A DNA stretch of 64,000 nt from Oreohelix idahoensis (GCA_024509875.1 JAMPIV010017573.1:34091-98090); one strand, 5' to 3'; positions 46,501 through 58,870 are shown, numbered from the stretch's first letter. Made by a program: numbers and translations. Notes: generated from the letters alone by a model not told the origin.

Positions 46501-46963
46501 TGAAGAATGCCAATCTTCACTAGACCAAATCAAGAATATATTTTCTTCTCCTCCCATCTTAAGATTACCTACTCTTGATAGGACTTTTGTTCTTCGGAGT
46601 GATGCTTCATCCACTGGGATTGGAGCAGCACTGATGCAAGAATATGCAAATACTCTGCATCCTGTTATGTACATTTCTAGAAAACTAAATGCGGCAGAGA
46701 GGAACTACTCGGTTTTAGACCGTGAGTTGTTAGCGATGGTTTGGTCAATTCTAAAGCTACAAAGATTCCTCCTGGGCGCACATTTCATTCTAGATACTGA
46801 TCAGAAAGCTCTTACAGCTATTCAGACTAAGAATTTGAAGAGTTCGAGATCCACTCGATATGCTATAGCTCTTCAACCTTTTCACTTCACGGTACGAGCT
46901 ATCCGTGGTGCGGATAATGTGATGGCTGACATTTTGTCTAGATGCCCACATGACTCCAACTAA
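43475..46963 (+). CDS. pol: Pol: protease, integrase, reverse transcriptase, RNase H (integrase first)
   Basis: The ATG frame 43667-46963 has 1098 codons; the frame is open upstream to ~43475 and carries CPQCSTLF, then LSCGH, a possible zinc site, so Pol is probably made by frameshifting from Gag. Counting from Met 43667: protease LLFDSGC (Asp39) and DLIIGR (~99); integrase HHCC finger (GHMGF..., CRSCKVC, ~245-275); catalytic IDIIGPF, LSDHGTQ and LVERLNR with 35 residues between the second Asp and the Glu; GPY motif WKGPYAI (~542); RT with IRICVDYRKLN, LDLSKGYWQVP and YLDD (~826-829); RNase H VLRSDASS, RELLAMVW, LDTDQKAL and NVMADILSR to the stop. No inactivating change is visible. Confidence 0.94.
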
Positions 46964-47715
46964 TACTTCTGTCCTATATTTCCATATATTACAGAGTCAT
47001 AACACACCTATATTTCTACAATAGATTAGCACATCTGTACTTACTCTATATGTACACACTATCGTGCTTTGTTGTCATCTTCTTCTGTTCGTTTTTTAAG
47101 ATGATAGAGGAGGACTGAGTAGTTAATATAAGGGCCGTTAGTTTACTAAACAGTCACAATTATTAATAATGTATTGTACCTTATGAAGCATATTAGTTAT
47201 TAATTAGCATTATATTGCTTGTACTTTCTCAGAATGTCATTGTTGAGCTGAGGACTTACCTTACTAGTATCAAGCATGACGAGTTCTAGATTGTGTACTT
47301 ACCCTCGGAATACCAGAGCATATGTCCTGGATCGTCATGTAGTTTAACTTTACTATGTACTTATGTCATTACATGTCAAAGAATGTACTATTTAAATTTT
47401 CCTATCAGATTTGTACATCCATTTTTAAAGACAATATTAGAGTATGCTGTTTAATGATGATTATAGTAACTTGCATACGTATATTGTGTTTACATGCTAA
47501 CGTGATGTGTGTTGGTGACACCTCCCCGATGTGAATATTTTTTGAGACATATTTATTTTTCTGTTGAGGTATATCCTCACCAGACACTCTATAATTAGCC
47601 TATTGTTTGGCAATTTAGTTAATTATCAGCGCATAATTCGTGCGTTTTGAGCCGCTTATCGCATGCTCTTTGATATTGAAAAAAAAAAAAATATGTTCCA
47701 CATTTTTTTTTTATC

Positions 47716-47732
47716 GGGAGGAGGTGGTGATA
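47716..47732 (+). promoter_or_regulatory. Polypurine tract of the Gmr1-like element
   Basis: GGGAGGAGGTGGTGATA directly before the 3' LTR's TGTTGCG. 46964-47715 between pol and this tract is AT-rich and non-coding. Confidence 0.8.
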
Positions 47733-48814
47733 TGTTGCGTGATAAATTCTCGCAACATCGTTTTATTTCAATATCTATTTTATAACGCAAGGGCAACAAC
47801 TGCTTGAAATTTATAGTCACTTTTCTCGGTAAGCATTTGTCTTCTCGCGTTGGTATCGAATGCAGTTAAGTTTGAGCTGTGGTCATTTTGCGCTGGACTG
47901 CGCATGACTTGTCTTGCTTCTTGGTCGATCGGTTTCCGCCCACCACTAGTGGAGTGAGCGATTTGGAATGGCGAAAGAGATGCCTCGTTGAAGAGGGGAT
48001 CTCCGCTATTTTTTTTGTTCTGTCAGGAATGTGAGAGTCCTCTTATGGATATTTCGTTTATTCGAGATAATACCTCTAGTGTATTTGCACATGCCGGGAG
48101 GCATAATATTTCTGTGTATTTCCGGAAGGCAAGGTAAATTAACATTTTCATTAACTCTATCGATTTTTGGTCGTGAACGATTTCTGGTTCATCGCCTGTC
48201 TTCGAAAGTCGTCGTCACGAGATGTTTTCCTAGCTCACATGTCGCTGTATTGTGCTGCATCGGTTGATGCAGGTTCCAAGGACCATTACTTGCTACTTTG
48301 TTAAATGAACTAGGTTTGAAAAACCTTTATTATCTAGAGGATATTTTTGAGGACATTATTTATACTTCGGCAGACGTGTCTGTCTTGCTGAAGTCAAACT
48401 AAGGAGAGTGAACTGATCTCATATATCTGGTTATCTCCTGGCTGTTATAGAAAAGGATGGAGTTTTTCACCTGACTACATTTACAGCACTATGAAATATA
48501 ACATGCATCTGACTCATCATTGTAATGCTGTCTACCGTCTATTGCTGTATTGAATGTTGCTGTGATAATGACTGTTTGATGTGTCTACATATTCGCGTAA
48601 CCATTTTGTCACTGTGGCGTCCACAATAAATAATGAAGAAAAACGTCAACGGCTGTTTCAAGAATCATTGACTTTATACGTCGTGAGTTTACTGACGTCC
48701 TATGTGGATTGCCCTGTTATTTTTGTATGAACATTGTTTTGACTGAACACATCTGCACACTACACAAAACCAGACATGCGGATACCATCCATCATCATAT
48801 GGCATCACGCATCA
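47733..48814 (+). repeat. 3' LTR of the Gmr1-like element
   Basis: 1082 bp. Compared with the 5' LTR there is one substitution (AATGAATAATG to AATAAATAATG) and two extra T in a homopolymer. Confidence 0.95.
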
Positions 48815-50111
48815 CTAATCAACGTATCTGTGTTTATTTCCATGAAATTGTGGTAAGCTTGAACCATTCAGTATCTTTTAATGAAAATTGAATGTAAATT
48901 GTTAATTTATGCCTGTATATATATGTGTAGTTCAGTGGCAAACAGGAGATAAAGCCTATAATGCTCCAGCCTGAACAGAGGGTGTCGGAGGGAAGTAAAA
49001 CGGCATGGAATGGCCAAATAGTACACTGACACCTGGATGATTGATTAGACAGAAATAATGCTGGAAGTGCAGAGGCGTAGTGACCATTAAGGAGGGTAAT
49101 GCTGGTATAAAGTATTTCAGATGAAGCTGACAGTTGGCCTAACGCTCTGAACTCAATGTTTGTGTTGTATTGTGCTCAGTGTAGAACTAGAGTATCAATT
49201 AGTTATGAAGTAGAAGGTACATCCTTCTTGTTTTCAGGGACCGTGGTCTTGATGGTACTGAGCAGCACCTGGTCAGAGCTTTGCTGAATCCAGAGTCGGA
49301 CAGCATACTCCTTGGTCTTTTTAGCTATCAGTGAGGTGTCTCCAGAGCCCAGGGGAGAATTCGAGCAGAGGAGTCCTTTCCTGCCGCCATCACGCAAGAT
49401 AAGCTGATTTGGCCAGCTGAGCTCAACATTATGCCCCCTCATCTTGAAATGACTTTGTAAAAATAACATTCAGAGGGGAATTTAATTGTCTTAATATCAG
49501 GAACTGAGAACATCTCCAATACTAGTCCCAAAAGACAAACTATTGAAGTCATGATGACAAATACCAACAGAGCTTGAACAAAACAAAACCAGTATTACCT
49601 CATATTACCACTACACAACTGACACACATAGGATATTTTAATAATATATGTCACTACAATATTCATATTGATAAAGTCTGTACATATACTTGTAATTAAA
49701 ATTGATTGTGATTCCTGGTTCATTTGTATTTGAATCAGGACACATATACCTTTATGATAACCATGAATACATATTGTTATTTGAAAAGTTATCAGTGACT
49801 CCTTAAGATATTCTCATAGAGTGTTATATGTATGTGAGTGTCACAGTGTTGTCAAGAGTAGTGGATTAAATTAAATTGTTTATCTGTCTGTTGTTGTGAC
49901 TTACACTTCATCATACACATACCCTAGACACCTAACGTAGTCATCACACTATTCCAGAATAATTCTGACTGAGATATATAGATATGTGGTAGCAAGTAAG
50001 GTTATCTATAATACACTACTCTTAATAGATATAGATACCTTCACAGCTGATCTCAGTCAGTACACTAAGTCCCCTATAAATATTTATAACATCCCACTTC
50101 ACCACACATGG

Positions 50112-51550
50112 CCGACGTCAATAAAATACAAAGCAAGAAACAAACTGGACGCTGAACATGATATGTGAGTATCGCCTTGAACCAAGAAAATACTGTTAGT
50201 TGACAAGAAACAGAACCAATGGCCTGACTAAAATTATTTGACTGTTCTAATAAACATGTGTACGTTATGATACTAAATATGTTGTTGGGTTACGAAGTTT
50301 TCTATATGAAAAATATTAATTAAACTGGTTATGTATATTCTTATGTGCAAACGCATGGTAAACTTTGGACTTTGTTTTTTTCTCATATTGAATACGGAAT
50401 ACGAGGAAGTTATTAAAAGGCACGAAGGTACAGGATGGTTTACTAAAAGGCAAAGAGGTACTGAGATATGGAACAAGTTTGGGAAGAAACATGTTATCTT
50501 TATCTGTCTTCTTCTCATCTTCTCCTTCTTCTCGCCTGTCTCCTACTGCGCCCTCATTATTTTTCTCATATTTTCTCCAATCTCATTCCGTTTCTTCATT
50601 ATCTTTCCCCCCTCATTTACATTATCGATTCCTCAAACCCATTCAATGGTTTCTCTCTTGATACCCACCTTTTGTTTGCTGCTAGATATTGACTTTCCAA
50701 CATAATCCCACTCCCCGTCTGCCCCCCTCATTAAAAAAGAAAAAACAAAAACAAAAATCCGTATAAACAGACAAGGCGGGGTACAAAGATTCCAGATCCC
50801 ATTCTGAGACAAACCCCTGCCTGAAACATCTCGAGCAGCGCTCGTGCGTCCACTGATCAGGAAGATGGTTTCTTTGACCCCTGTGCGTGGACACCCCAGT
50901 GTGTGGTACCCTGTCTCGAGATAATGTAGGGGAGGGGGGCAGTGGGTATTCGTCTGTGTGTATCAACGCCTGTAGACTGCCAAGAAGATAGAATGACAAG
51001 ACCGTTTGTTTGATGGCGGCACTACTTATGATGATCAAACAGCTTCCTGGTGCATAGCTCTGTTTAGGGTGTTCTATTATTAATGTAATCATTATTATAA
51101 TTACATAGGTTTTGCAGATCAAATTACATGGACGCTTAATCGTGGTAAGGGTTTGTCTGCAATAATTGTTCGAACAATAATTCCAACCCTAACCCTGATT
51201 AGAGTAAGGAACCTTCTTTGATCCATACATAAGAAAGTACTAAATTTTGAAAAGTAATGGGATTTTAGCTGGGAAAACCCCTGAGTTGACAAAGAAGAGA
51301 GGTCGAGAAGAAGAAGAATAAGAAATTAAAAACGATTATGAAGTTGGAGGACAAGGAAGAGAAGAAAAGAAGATAATGACAAAAGTAAGAAAGAGAGGAT
51401 GTAGTGAAAGTTGTTGAGGGCCCTTCTAATGAGCTCTCAATATAGATTCGTTGATCCAGGGATGAATATCTTGAAGAGCAAATCTAACACAAGTCGTCAA
51501 ACAGTGGCAACTGATAACAAACTTCAGTAACACGTTGAGAACATCGTCAT
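50112..51550. other. Interval without recognised genes
   Basis: Short frames at 50331-50705 and 50682-51122 are low-complexity (TC-rich, A-rich) and carry no motif I recognise. GAAGA-rich sequence lies around 51295-51400. Confidence 0.5.
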
Positions 51551-51579
51551 CATCATTTAACAGATAACAAAACACAGAT

Positions 51580-52541
51580 TAGGGCAAAATAGCGCACGGC
51601 CATCATGAAAATATTTGCTGGTACCATAACGGGGTGCTGATGAAAACATCCTTAAAAAACTGTACACAGGCAGAATCAGGCCTGTTATGGAATATGGCAT
51701 CACAGCCTGGTCGACGTCAGCTTGGTCCCATTTTGATAAAGTATGCAAACTCCAAAACCAAGCAGCGTATATCATAACAGGGGCCCTAAATTCCACTAAA
51801 ATCAACCAAATGGAAAACATTACAGGGCTGCAGTCAATGGAGAACAGACGAGGCAACATAATCTTACAACAAGAGACTCAAAGGACACCCCATTTGCAAG
51901 AGAATAAACAGGCTAGGAAGAGGCCAGCTCAAGCGAACTAATTTTTTTGCCCGGTAAAAGAAAAAAAATTAACAAAGATACCATGCTAGCAAACTCAATC
52001 CCAAAGAACATATATTACGTACTTACTTAGTCGTTCCTCTTCTACCGTGAGGTGTAGAGGTTTGGTTCAGCAAAAAATGCAATTGAAAATGGGGAAGCTG
52101 GCATTCTCATTAAATTAAAGAATAGAATTCATTCTATGGCAATTGCCACTTGCAAATACTGCAATAACTTTAATGTTGAAGCAGGAACCCTGAAACAGGC
52201 ACAGGAAACACTTATTGAGTACAAAGCACACGAAGAAAAACAGATAGTGATCTTTACAGATTCCCTCTCAGTAATAACAGCCCAGAAGAGCTACCATGCT
52301 AATGGATTGAAAGATCTGACAAACTCACCTTAAAGACTGGCCAAATGCTTCAACAAGTGCACAGTTCAGTGGATACCAGCCCATTGCAACATTCCAGGCA
52401 ACAAAGGGGCAGATAAACTTGCTAAAGAAGGGGGAGGACTGCAACAAAATTATATCGAGACGACAACTTATGAAATGGCTAAAACAATTATAAAAGCCAT
52501 ATTCAAGTCCTAATGGGACAGAAAACACCCAGGTCACATAA
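51580..52541 (+). pseudogene. Jockey-like LINE: RT thumb region and RNase H, 5' part
   Basis: 51660-51940 encodes the post-RT connection (RIRPVMEYGITAWSTSAW, then LQNQAAYIITGA, TGLQSMENRR). 52080-52500 encodes RNase H: IVIFTDSLSV (Asp), VQWIPAHCNIPGNKGADKLA (late His/Asp motif). Frames are broken by stops, for example near 52333 and 52512. The gene is cut at 52546 by a solo LTR and resumes at 54765. RNase H would remove RNA from the cDNA hybrid. Confidence 0.8.
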
Positions 52542-52546
52542 AAGAT

Positions 52547-54759
52547 TGTCGTGAAACATTCTAAATCCACATATATAAATTAAAAGGTAAATGTAAAGCC
52601 TAACACATAAATTCAATAAAAGGAAAGAGAAATGGTAAAAGTACAGTGCTGTCACAATGGCGTACAAAAATCCCCCTTGTTTTCTACTTCGTCTGCAAAT
52701 TGTAACGTTTCACGTTGATAGTAAAGCCTACTGCATCACTATACGCTTTCTACAATAAAACGTGTACTGTATTTCTAAGAAAACCTTGAGCTAGGCACAC
52801 TGCGTAATGACCTAAATTAATACTTCCATTAATTTCATTTTATACACTACGTTAACATAAACGGAAGGACAGATGGAATTAGGATAGAGAGAGTGAGGGC
52901 TGAAAGCAGGAACGCATGCAACACTAACACGCGTCTCGCGATATATAATTAATGCCACCCCAAGCGTAAGGCCAGAAGCACTAACTTTTTTCAAATAGAC
53001 AGTGATAAAAAACACTACAACTACGAGAGTTAGGTTTAAAAACCTGTAAAATGCTTATTGGGAAACATGACATTCTACTGTTTTATGTCTGAATTCCTGA
53101 CATTAGTAGGACAGAACAGTCGAAAAGGCAGGACAGGTGGCGGTTCTAAATCGATAAAAATAAAAATACACGACTATCCTAGAAGAAAATGCATATTTTG
53201 AACGCAGCCCCTTAGCCCCATTAAATTTATATATTTGGGTTTCTTAGGACTTGCTGACAAAGAATATGTTAAGTGTTAAGCAAATAGTCTAGGAATTAAC
53301 AAATTATAGCCAAAAGAATATAGTGAGGGTGTCAGACAACACCAAATAATAATCGCACAGTGGCATGTTTTGAAACCACTATTTTACGGGAAATGGGCCA
53401 CCATGTAAAATCCTATTTGATTGGATAGAAGTAAATGTAAGGCTAAACACGATTAGTCGGACTACAACTACTAATTTTGGTTGTTAGGGGAAACGTGAGA
53501 AGGGTAAAATTTTTTGAAAAGCTGTGTAAACATGGCCCGATTGGTTAGACCCGCCAATATAGTCAATTAGGAGCGTCAGTTCAGTGCCACATTTTAAAAT
53601 AAACTTACTAAGAAACAGTGCGTTGAGATCCAGATCATATTTTTCTAAATAAAAGTCTGGGACAGAGGCAGATCGGAATTTGTGCCATATTCATCGCCAG
53701 TCAACGTATTTGTGTATTATTTCCATGAATTGTGGTAAGCTTGACATATTTGATATCTTTTTAATGAAAATTGAATGTAAATTGATAATTTATGTCTGTA
53801 TATGTGTGTGGTTCAGTAGAAGAACATGAGGCAAGGCCTAGATAGTGCTCCAACCTGAACAGGACGTGTCGGAGAAAAGTAAAACTGCATGGAATTGCCA
53901 AACAGTACACTGACACCTATCTTATTGACTAGAAAGAACTAATGCTGGAATTGCAGAGGCGTAGTAACCATTAGGGAGGAGTATACTGGTGTAAATTGTT
54001 TCAGATGAAGCTAGCAGTTGGCCTACCGCTCTGAACTCAGTGTTTGTTATGTATTGTGTTCAGTGTGGAAATAGATTATAAATTAGTTATGAAGTAGGAG
54101 GTACAACCTTCTTGTTTCAGGGACCGTGGTCCTAAGTTATTGAAGCAGCACCTGGTCTGAGTTTTGCTGAATCCAGAGGCTGACAGCATACTCCTTGGTC
54201 CAGATAGCGACCAGTGAGGTGTCTCCAGAACACAGGAAGCAATCGAGCAGAGGAGTCTTTTCCTGCCGCCATCACGAAAGATAAGCTTCTGTGGCCAGAG
54301 TAGCTCAACATTATGTGCCCCCCCCCCCCTCAAAAATTGACAGTATATTTAACACAGAGGGACAATAAACTGGTTCAAATGACAGGAACTGTGAACTTTT
54401 CCCAATACTATTTCCAAGATAATCAAACACTTGAAGTCATGATGACAAACAACAACCTAGCTTGAAAAACAAAACCAGTATTACCTCATATTACTACTTC
54501 ACAACATACACACATAGGATAAGAATAATAAAATATGTCAATACAAAGATTATATTTATAAACTGTGTATATACTACTTGTAATTACATTTGATTGTGAT
54601 TCCTGGTTCACTGTGTAGTTGAATCAGGATATCCATTATTGAAAAGAATTATTACATATATATTTGAAACTTTACACTTGACTCATTTAAGATAGTCTTA
54701 TAAAGTGTTATATGTGTGTGAGTGTCACAGTGTTGTAAAGTGTTGCCCATTTTACCACA
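52547..54759 (+). mobile_element. Family A solo LTR inside a LINE
   Basis: Starts TGTCGTGAAACATTC and ends TTTACCACA, with AAGAT on both sides (52542-52546 and 54760-54764). It matches the LTRs at 4155-6565 and 38424-50106 but lacks ~200 bp near its 3' end (after GTGTCACAGTGTTGT). The run of C at 54317-54328 is a local expansion. Confidence 0.9.
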
Positions 54760-54764
54760 AAGAT

Positions 54765-55026
54765 GATGCCTATTACCAGCTATCTAGGCGAGACCAGGTT
54801 AAGGTACCATCTATATCATAAGTACAACATTGCTCCAACAGATCTCTGCTTCTGTGGCACCAGCCCCATGACAGCTGAACGTCTGCTCCAGTCCTGTCCA
54901 ACTTACAGCAGTGAACGGAGTGGCATATGGCAACAACCCACTTCTCTCCACGAAAAACTGTTTGGAGACGTCAGGAAACTTGAGCTGACTACTGCCTTTA
55001 TTAATGTCATTAATGTGGAAGTCTAA
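54765..55026 (+). pseudogene. Jockey-like LINE ORF2 C-terminus, 3' part
   Basis: Encodes TRLRYHLYHKYNIAPTDLCF, CGTSPMTAERLLQSCPTYSS and ends ELTTAFINVINVEV with a stop. It continues the LINE cut at 52546. The last ~70 bp are the source type of the 70-bp tandem unit at 56768-58870. Confidence 0.85.
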
Positions 55027-55394
55027 GGGAGAACGAAAAAGATTGCAAATTGACAGTTCATGTCACCTCACAACTGTCACGTACAAATTCGAAGTCTTAT
55101 CTGCCCCATATATATCACTACACTCTCAATCCTGCTTACCGTCTGCACTCTGTGCAAGAGATCAACCAAATCTCGCTCTCCATAAGAAGAACTCACACAA
55201 ACTCAAACCATACTCAACAACAGTCTTGAATACTGCTCAACCATTTAAATGAAAGTACAACTACCATCTAACTAAACCTGGCACTAGCAAATCACAATAG
55301 CAGCAGTATTACTAATTCAACTAACACTCTGCCCATCACTCTCCCACATATTACTTCTTCACACAATGTATTCATATTAACCCTTCAACTCTCC

Positions 55395-55450
55395 TTGGAG
55401 CATAGGCTTTCAACTAGCTCACGATAAACCGTCTTATTGTCCTGTGCCAT
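55395..55450 (-). repeat. LINE 3'-end relic (MAQDNKT motif)
   Basis: The minus strand reads MAQDNKTVYRELVESLCSKES and stop, the same C-terminal signature as at 15020 and 29110. The interval 55030-55394 shows no gene. Confidence 0.45.
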
Positions 55451-55771
55451 TGCCCAACTCCCTTTACGTGGCTTGTTCATGATGGAAGTGGCGCCATGCC
55501 CAAATTCCTTTACGTGGCTTGTTCATGATGGAAGTGGCGCCATGCCCAACTCCCTTTACGTGGCTTGTTCATGATGGAAGTGGCGCCATGCCCAACTCCC
55601 TTTACGTGGCTTGTTCATGATGGAAGTGGCGCCATGCCCAACTCCCGTTACGTGGCTTGTTCATGATGGAAGTGGCGCCATGCCCAACTCCCTTTACGTG
55701 GCTTGTTCATGATGGAAGTGGCGCCATGCCCAACTCCCTTTACGTGGCTTGTTCATGATGGAAGTGGCGTC
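55450..55771 (+). repeat. 46-bp tandem repeat, seven copies
   Basis: Units have CCCAACTCCCTTTACGTGGC, TTGTTCATGATGGAAGTGG and CGCCATG. It abuts the start of a LINE relic, as other minisatellites here do. Confidence 0.95.
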
Positions 55772-56154
55772 ATGCCAAACCCCCCTTTGTCCCGCTTCTA
55801 CGATATTGCCTAATAGCCATACAGTGTTGTTATTCGTTGTTCCCTATCCCGGGTAGGGTACTACAAGGACAGGTCACGAGATAGAACGTGCAATCCATAT
55901 ATCTTGAGATAACGTACAGATAAAATGCCCAGATGGGAACAAAACAGGAAAAAGGGGAAATTTATGAAAGCACTAAACATATGCCAGAGGGAACAAAAAA
56001 AATGCGGGTAAAACAGAAAAGAATAAGGGGCTTCCAGAGCATGGTAATTTTTTTTTTCAAATGCTTGGACAAGGAGCTCAGAGAATTCGAAAGAACACGC
56101 AATCAAAAGTAGTTATGAAACATAGTACAAAGATAACATACATAAGACATAATT

Positions 56155-56300
56155 CACTTCTTCTTCTTTCTCCATGGCGCTCCTAACGGAAGATGGAGTC
56201 AGCACTGTAGGTGTTCTTAGAGAGCCTGCATGTGCTCCTTCCGGAGTATGGAATGAACATTGCAGCATTGTCTCCAGGAAGCCTTCACAAAGCATATGCA
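56155..56300 (-). repeat. Interspersed repeat C with GAA-rich tail, copy 2
   Basis: Minus-strand match to 14855-15015 (GGCTTCCT, CTGCAATGTT, CCATACTCCGG, CCGTTAGGAGCGC), ending in AGAAGAAGAAG. Confidence 0.6.
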
Positions 56301-56717
56301 TGCTCTAACAGCGGTTGTGTCTAAGGCATTAGTATTATATGCTGGGGTTACCAGTCCCGTCTAAACCTCGTGCTGAATTCACGAGCTAGTCCGTGTAATA
56401 CCTCGAGATCTCCGAGGAGACACACCGAATAGGACTGGTGTATACTCAGAAGCCTAGAAATAGGCGACTTAAAAACGGTTATTAACGAGACAGGAAACCT
56501 CATCATGCTTTTTGAACTTGAATATCTCAAAAATCGAACTAGCTTTTGACCGCATTCCTTTTGCAATAGGTTTTATTTAGCAGTGAGTTTGAGAATAAAC
56601 AACAATTTGCAGTAAAACATAATTGGAGAATTATAAATTTCGCGCAGCGCCTGGGAATTCAACCAAAATCTGATGACATACAAACAATCTCGAATAGCAT
56701 CAACTCATAATTTTACA

Positions 56718-56760
56718 CGGAGCCTCGGTGGTATAATGGTGAGCGTTCCAGCCTTCCAGG
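56718..56760 (+). other. tRNA-like 5' half (SINE head fragment)
   Basis: GCCTCGGTGGTATAATGGTG and AGCGTTCCAGCC resemble the acceptor, D-arm and anticodon stem of a tRNA such as Asp or Gly, with an A box (TGGTATAATGGTG). No B box or 3' half follows; the 70-bp array begins instead. It is a truncated SINE head or tRNA pseudogene. Confidence 0.5.
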
Positions 56761-56767
56761 AAATCTT

Positions 56768-58870
56768 CTTCTTCTTCCTCGTTCGCTCTCAGACTTCCAC
56801 ATTAATGACTCTAATAAAGGTTGCAGTCAGCTCAAGGTTCTTGACATCTCGTTCGCTCTCAGACTTCCACATTAATGACTCTAATAAAGGTTGTAGTCAG
56901 CCCAAGGTTCTTGACATCTCGTTCGCTCTCAGACTTCCCCATTAATGACTCTAATAAAGGTTGTATTCAGCAGCTCAAGGTTCTTGACATCTCGTTCGCT
57001 CTCAGACTTCTACATTAATGACTCTAATAAAGGTTGTAGTCAGCTTAAGGTTCTTGACATCTTGATAGCTCTCAGACTTCTACATTAATGACTCTAATAA
57101 AGGTTGTTGTCAGCTCAATGTTCCTGACTTCTCGTTCGCTCTCAGACTTCCACATTAATGACTCTAATAAAGGTTGTAGTCAGTTCAAGGTTCTTGACAT
57201 CTCGTTCGCTCTCAGACTTCCACATTAATGACTGTAATAAAGGTTGTAGTCAGCTCAAGGTTCTTGACATCTCGATCGCTCTCAGACTTCTACATTAATG
57301 ACTCTAATAAAGGTTGTAGTCAGCTCAAGGTTCTTGACATCTCGTTCGCTCTCAGACTTCCACATTAATGACTCTAATAAAGGTTGTAGTCAGCTCAAGG
57401 TTCTTGACATCTCGTTCGCTCTCAGACTTCCACATTAATGACTCTAATAAAGGTTGTAGTCAGCTCAAGGTTCTTGACATCTCGATCGCTCTCGGACTTC
57501 TACATTAATGACTCTAATAAAGGTTGTAGTCAGCTCAAGGTTCCTGACTTCTCGTTCGCTCTCAGACTTCCACATTAATGACTCCAATAAAGGTTGTAGT
57601 CAGCTCAAGGTTCTTGACATCTCGATCGCTCTCAGACTTCCACATTAATGACTTTAACAAAGGTTGTAGTCTGCTCAAGTTCCTGACATCTCGTTCACTC
57701 TCAGACTTCCACATTAATGACTTTAATAAAGGTTGTAGTCACCTCAAGGTTCTTGACATCTCGTTCGTTCTCCAAAGATAACAGTAAGGATAAAAACAGA
57801 CTTGTACATTAATGACTTTAATAAAGGTTGTAGTCAGCTCAAGGTTCTTGACATCTCGTTCGCTCTCAGACTTCCACATTAATGACTTTAACAAAGGTTG
57901 TAGAATTCAGCTCAAGGATCTCGTTATTCTTGACTTTCTCGTAATATTTAATGTTAGGAATATAAAAATTAGCTCCGACTTGGCCCATTCAGCATGAACT
58001 AATAATGACATTTTCAGCTCGGAAGTTCGCTTGACAGACTGTTTGCTCTCCACATCAGCGATGACTGACTTTAATAAAGGTCGTAGTCAGCTCGCAGGTG
58101 TTCTTGACATCTCGTTTGGGAGCTCTCAGACTTCCACATTTTAATGACTCAAGTAATAAGTAGAGACGGACAGACTAACAGTTGTAGTCAGCTCAAGGTT
58201 CTTGACATCTCGTTCGCTCTCAGCAAGTGGGGCCATTCCTCAATAGTTGTTCGATGATGACACAGTATTTTAAAGTGTGGTGATTTCCAAATGAAAGAAA
58301 GTGAAATAAGTTTAGTCGCCTCAAGCATTTCTTGACATAATCTCGTCGCTCTCAGACTTCCACATTAATGACTCTAATGACAAAGGTATGTATTGCCCGT
58401 CGGAGAGGTGGGCTCAAGGTTCTTGACATCTCGTTCGCTCTCAGACTTCTACATTAATGACTCTAATAAAGGTTGTAGTCAGCTCAAGGTTCCTGACTTC
58501 TCGTTCGCTCTCAGTCTTCCAATTAAAAACCTAGTCACTTATAATGTACACTCTAATGCATTTATTAGTCAGCTCAAGGGTCTTGACATCTCGTTCGCTC
58601 TCAGACTTCCACATTAATGACTTTAACAAAGGTTGTAGTCTGCTCAAGTTCCTGACATCTCGTTCACTCTCAGACTTCCACATTAATGACTTTAATAAAG
58701 GTTGTAGTCACCTCAAGGTTCTTGACATCTCGTTCGCTCACAGGCTTTCACATTAATGACTCTAATAAAGGTTGTAGTCAGCTCAAGGTTCTTGACATCT
58801 CGTTCGCTCTCTGACTTCCACATTAATGACTCTAATAAAGGTTGTTGTCAGCTCAAGGTTCTTGACATCT
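56768..58870 (-). repeat. 70-bp satellite-like array derived from a LINE 3' end
   Basis: About 28 units of 70 bp, each with CTTCCACATTAATGACTCTA, ATAAAGGTTGTAGTCAGCTC and AAGGTTCTTGACATCTCG. Read on the minus strand a unit encodes NLELTTTFIRVINVEV, the last residues of the Jockey-like LINE ORF2, and the array runs directly into that LINE's 3' end at 58870-59095. The stretch 57900-58400 is degenerate and broken by unrelated bases. Because 70 is not a multiple of three, there is no continuous protein. Confidence 0.88.

Larger units (their letters stand above)
39555..48814 (+). mobile_element. Near-intact, young Gmr1-like Ty3/Gypsy retrotransposon (9.26 kb)
   Basis: Two ~1.08-kb LTRs, primer site, gag and a 1098-codon pol, flanked by CTAAT (39550-39554 and 48815-48819). 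The LTRs differ by one substitution and a 2-base difference in a T run, so insertion is recent. The pol order is protease, integrase, RT, RNase H, the reverse of ordinary Ty3/Gypsy elements. All pol motifs are intact. Gag has three frame changes, each at a run of A, so either this copy is just inactivated or the assembly has homopolymer errors. Confidence 0.95.
38424..50106 (+). mobile_element. Family A solo LTR, split by a Gmr1-like element
   Basis: The LTR runs 38424-39554 and 48815-50106, about 2.42 kb once the inserted element and one copy of its duplication are taken away. It begins TGTCGTGGAATATTC and ends CTTCACCACA, matching 4155-6565 in reverse. CATGG precedes (38419-38423) and follows (50107-50111), so it is a complete insertion that later lost its interior by recombination between LTRs. 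Confidence 0.92.

Noticed and set aside
49203..49469. 88-codon antisense frame inside the family A LTR, with similar frames in the other copies
   Set aside because: Similarity comes from the repeated LTR. The frame is disrupted in the 4860-5060 and 54076-54333 copies and has no recognisable motif.
56718..56760. Possible functional tRNA gene
   Set aside because: Only the 5' half is present; no T-arm or B box follows.
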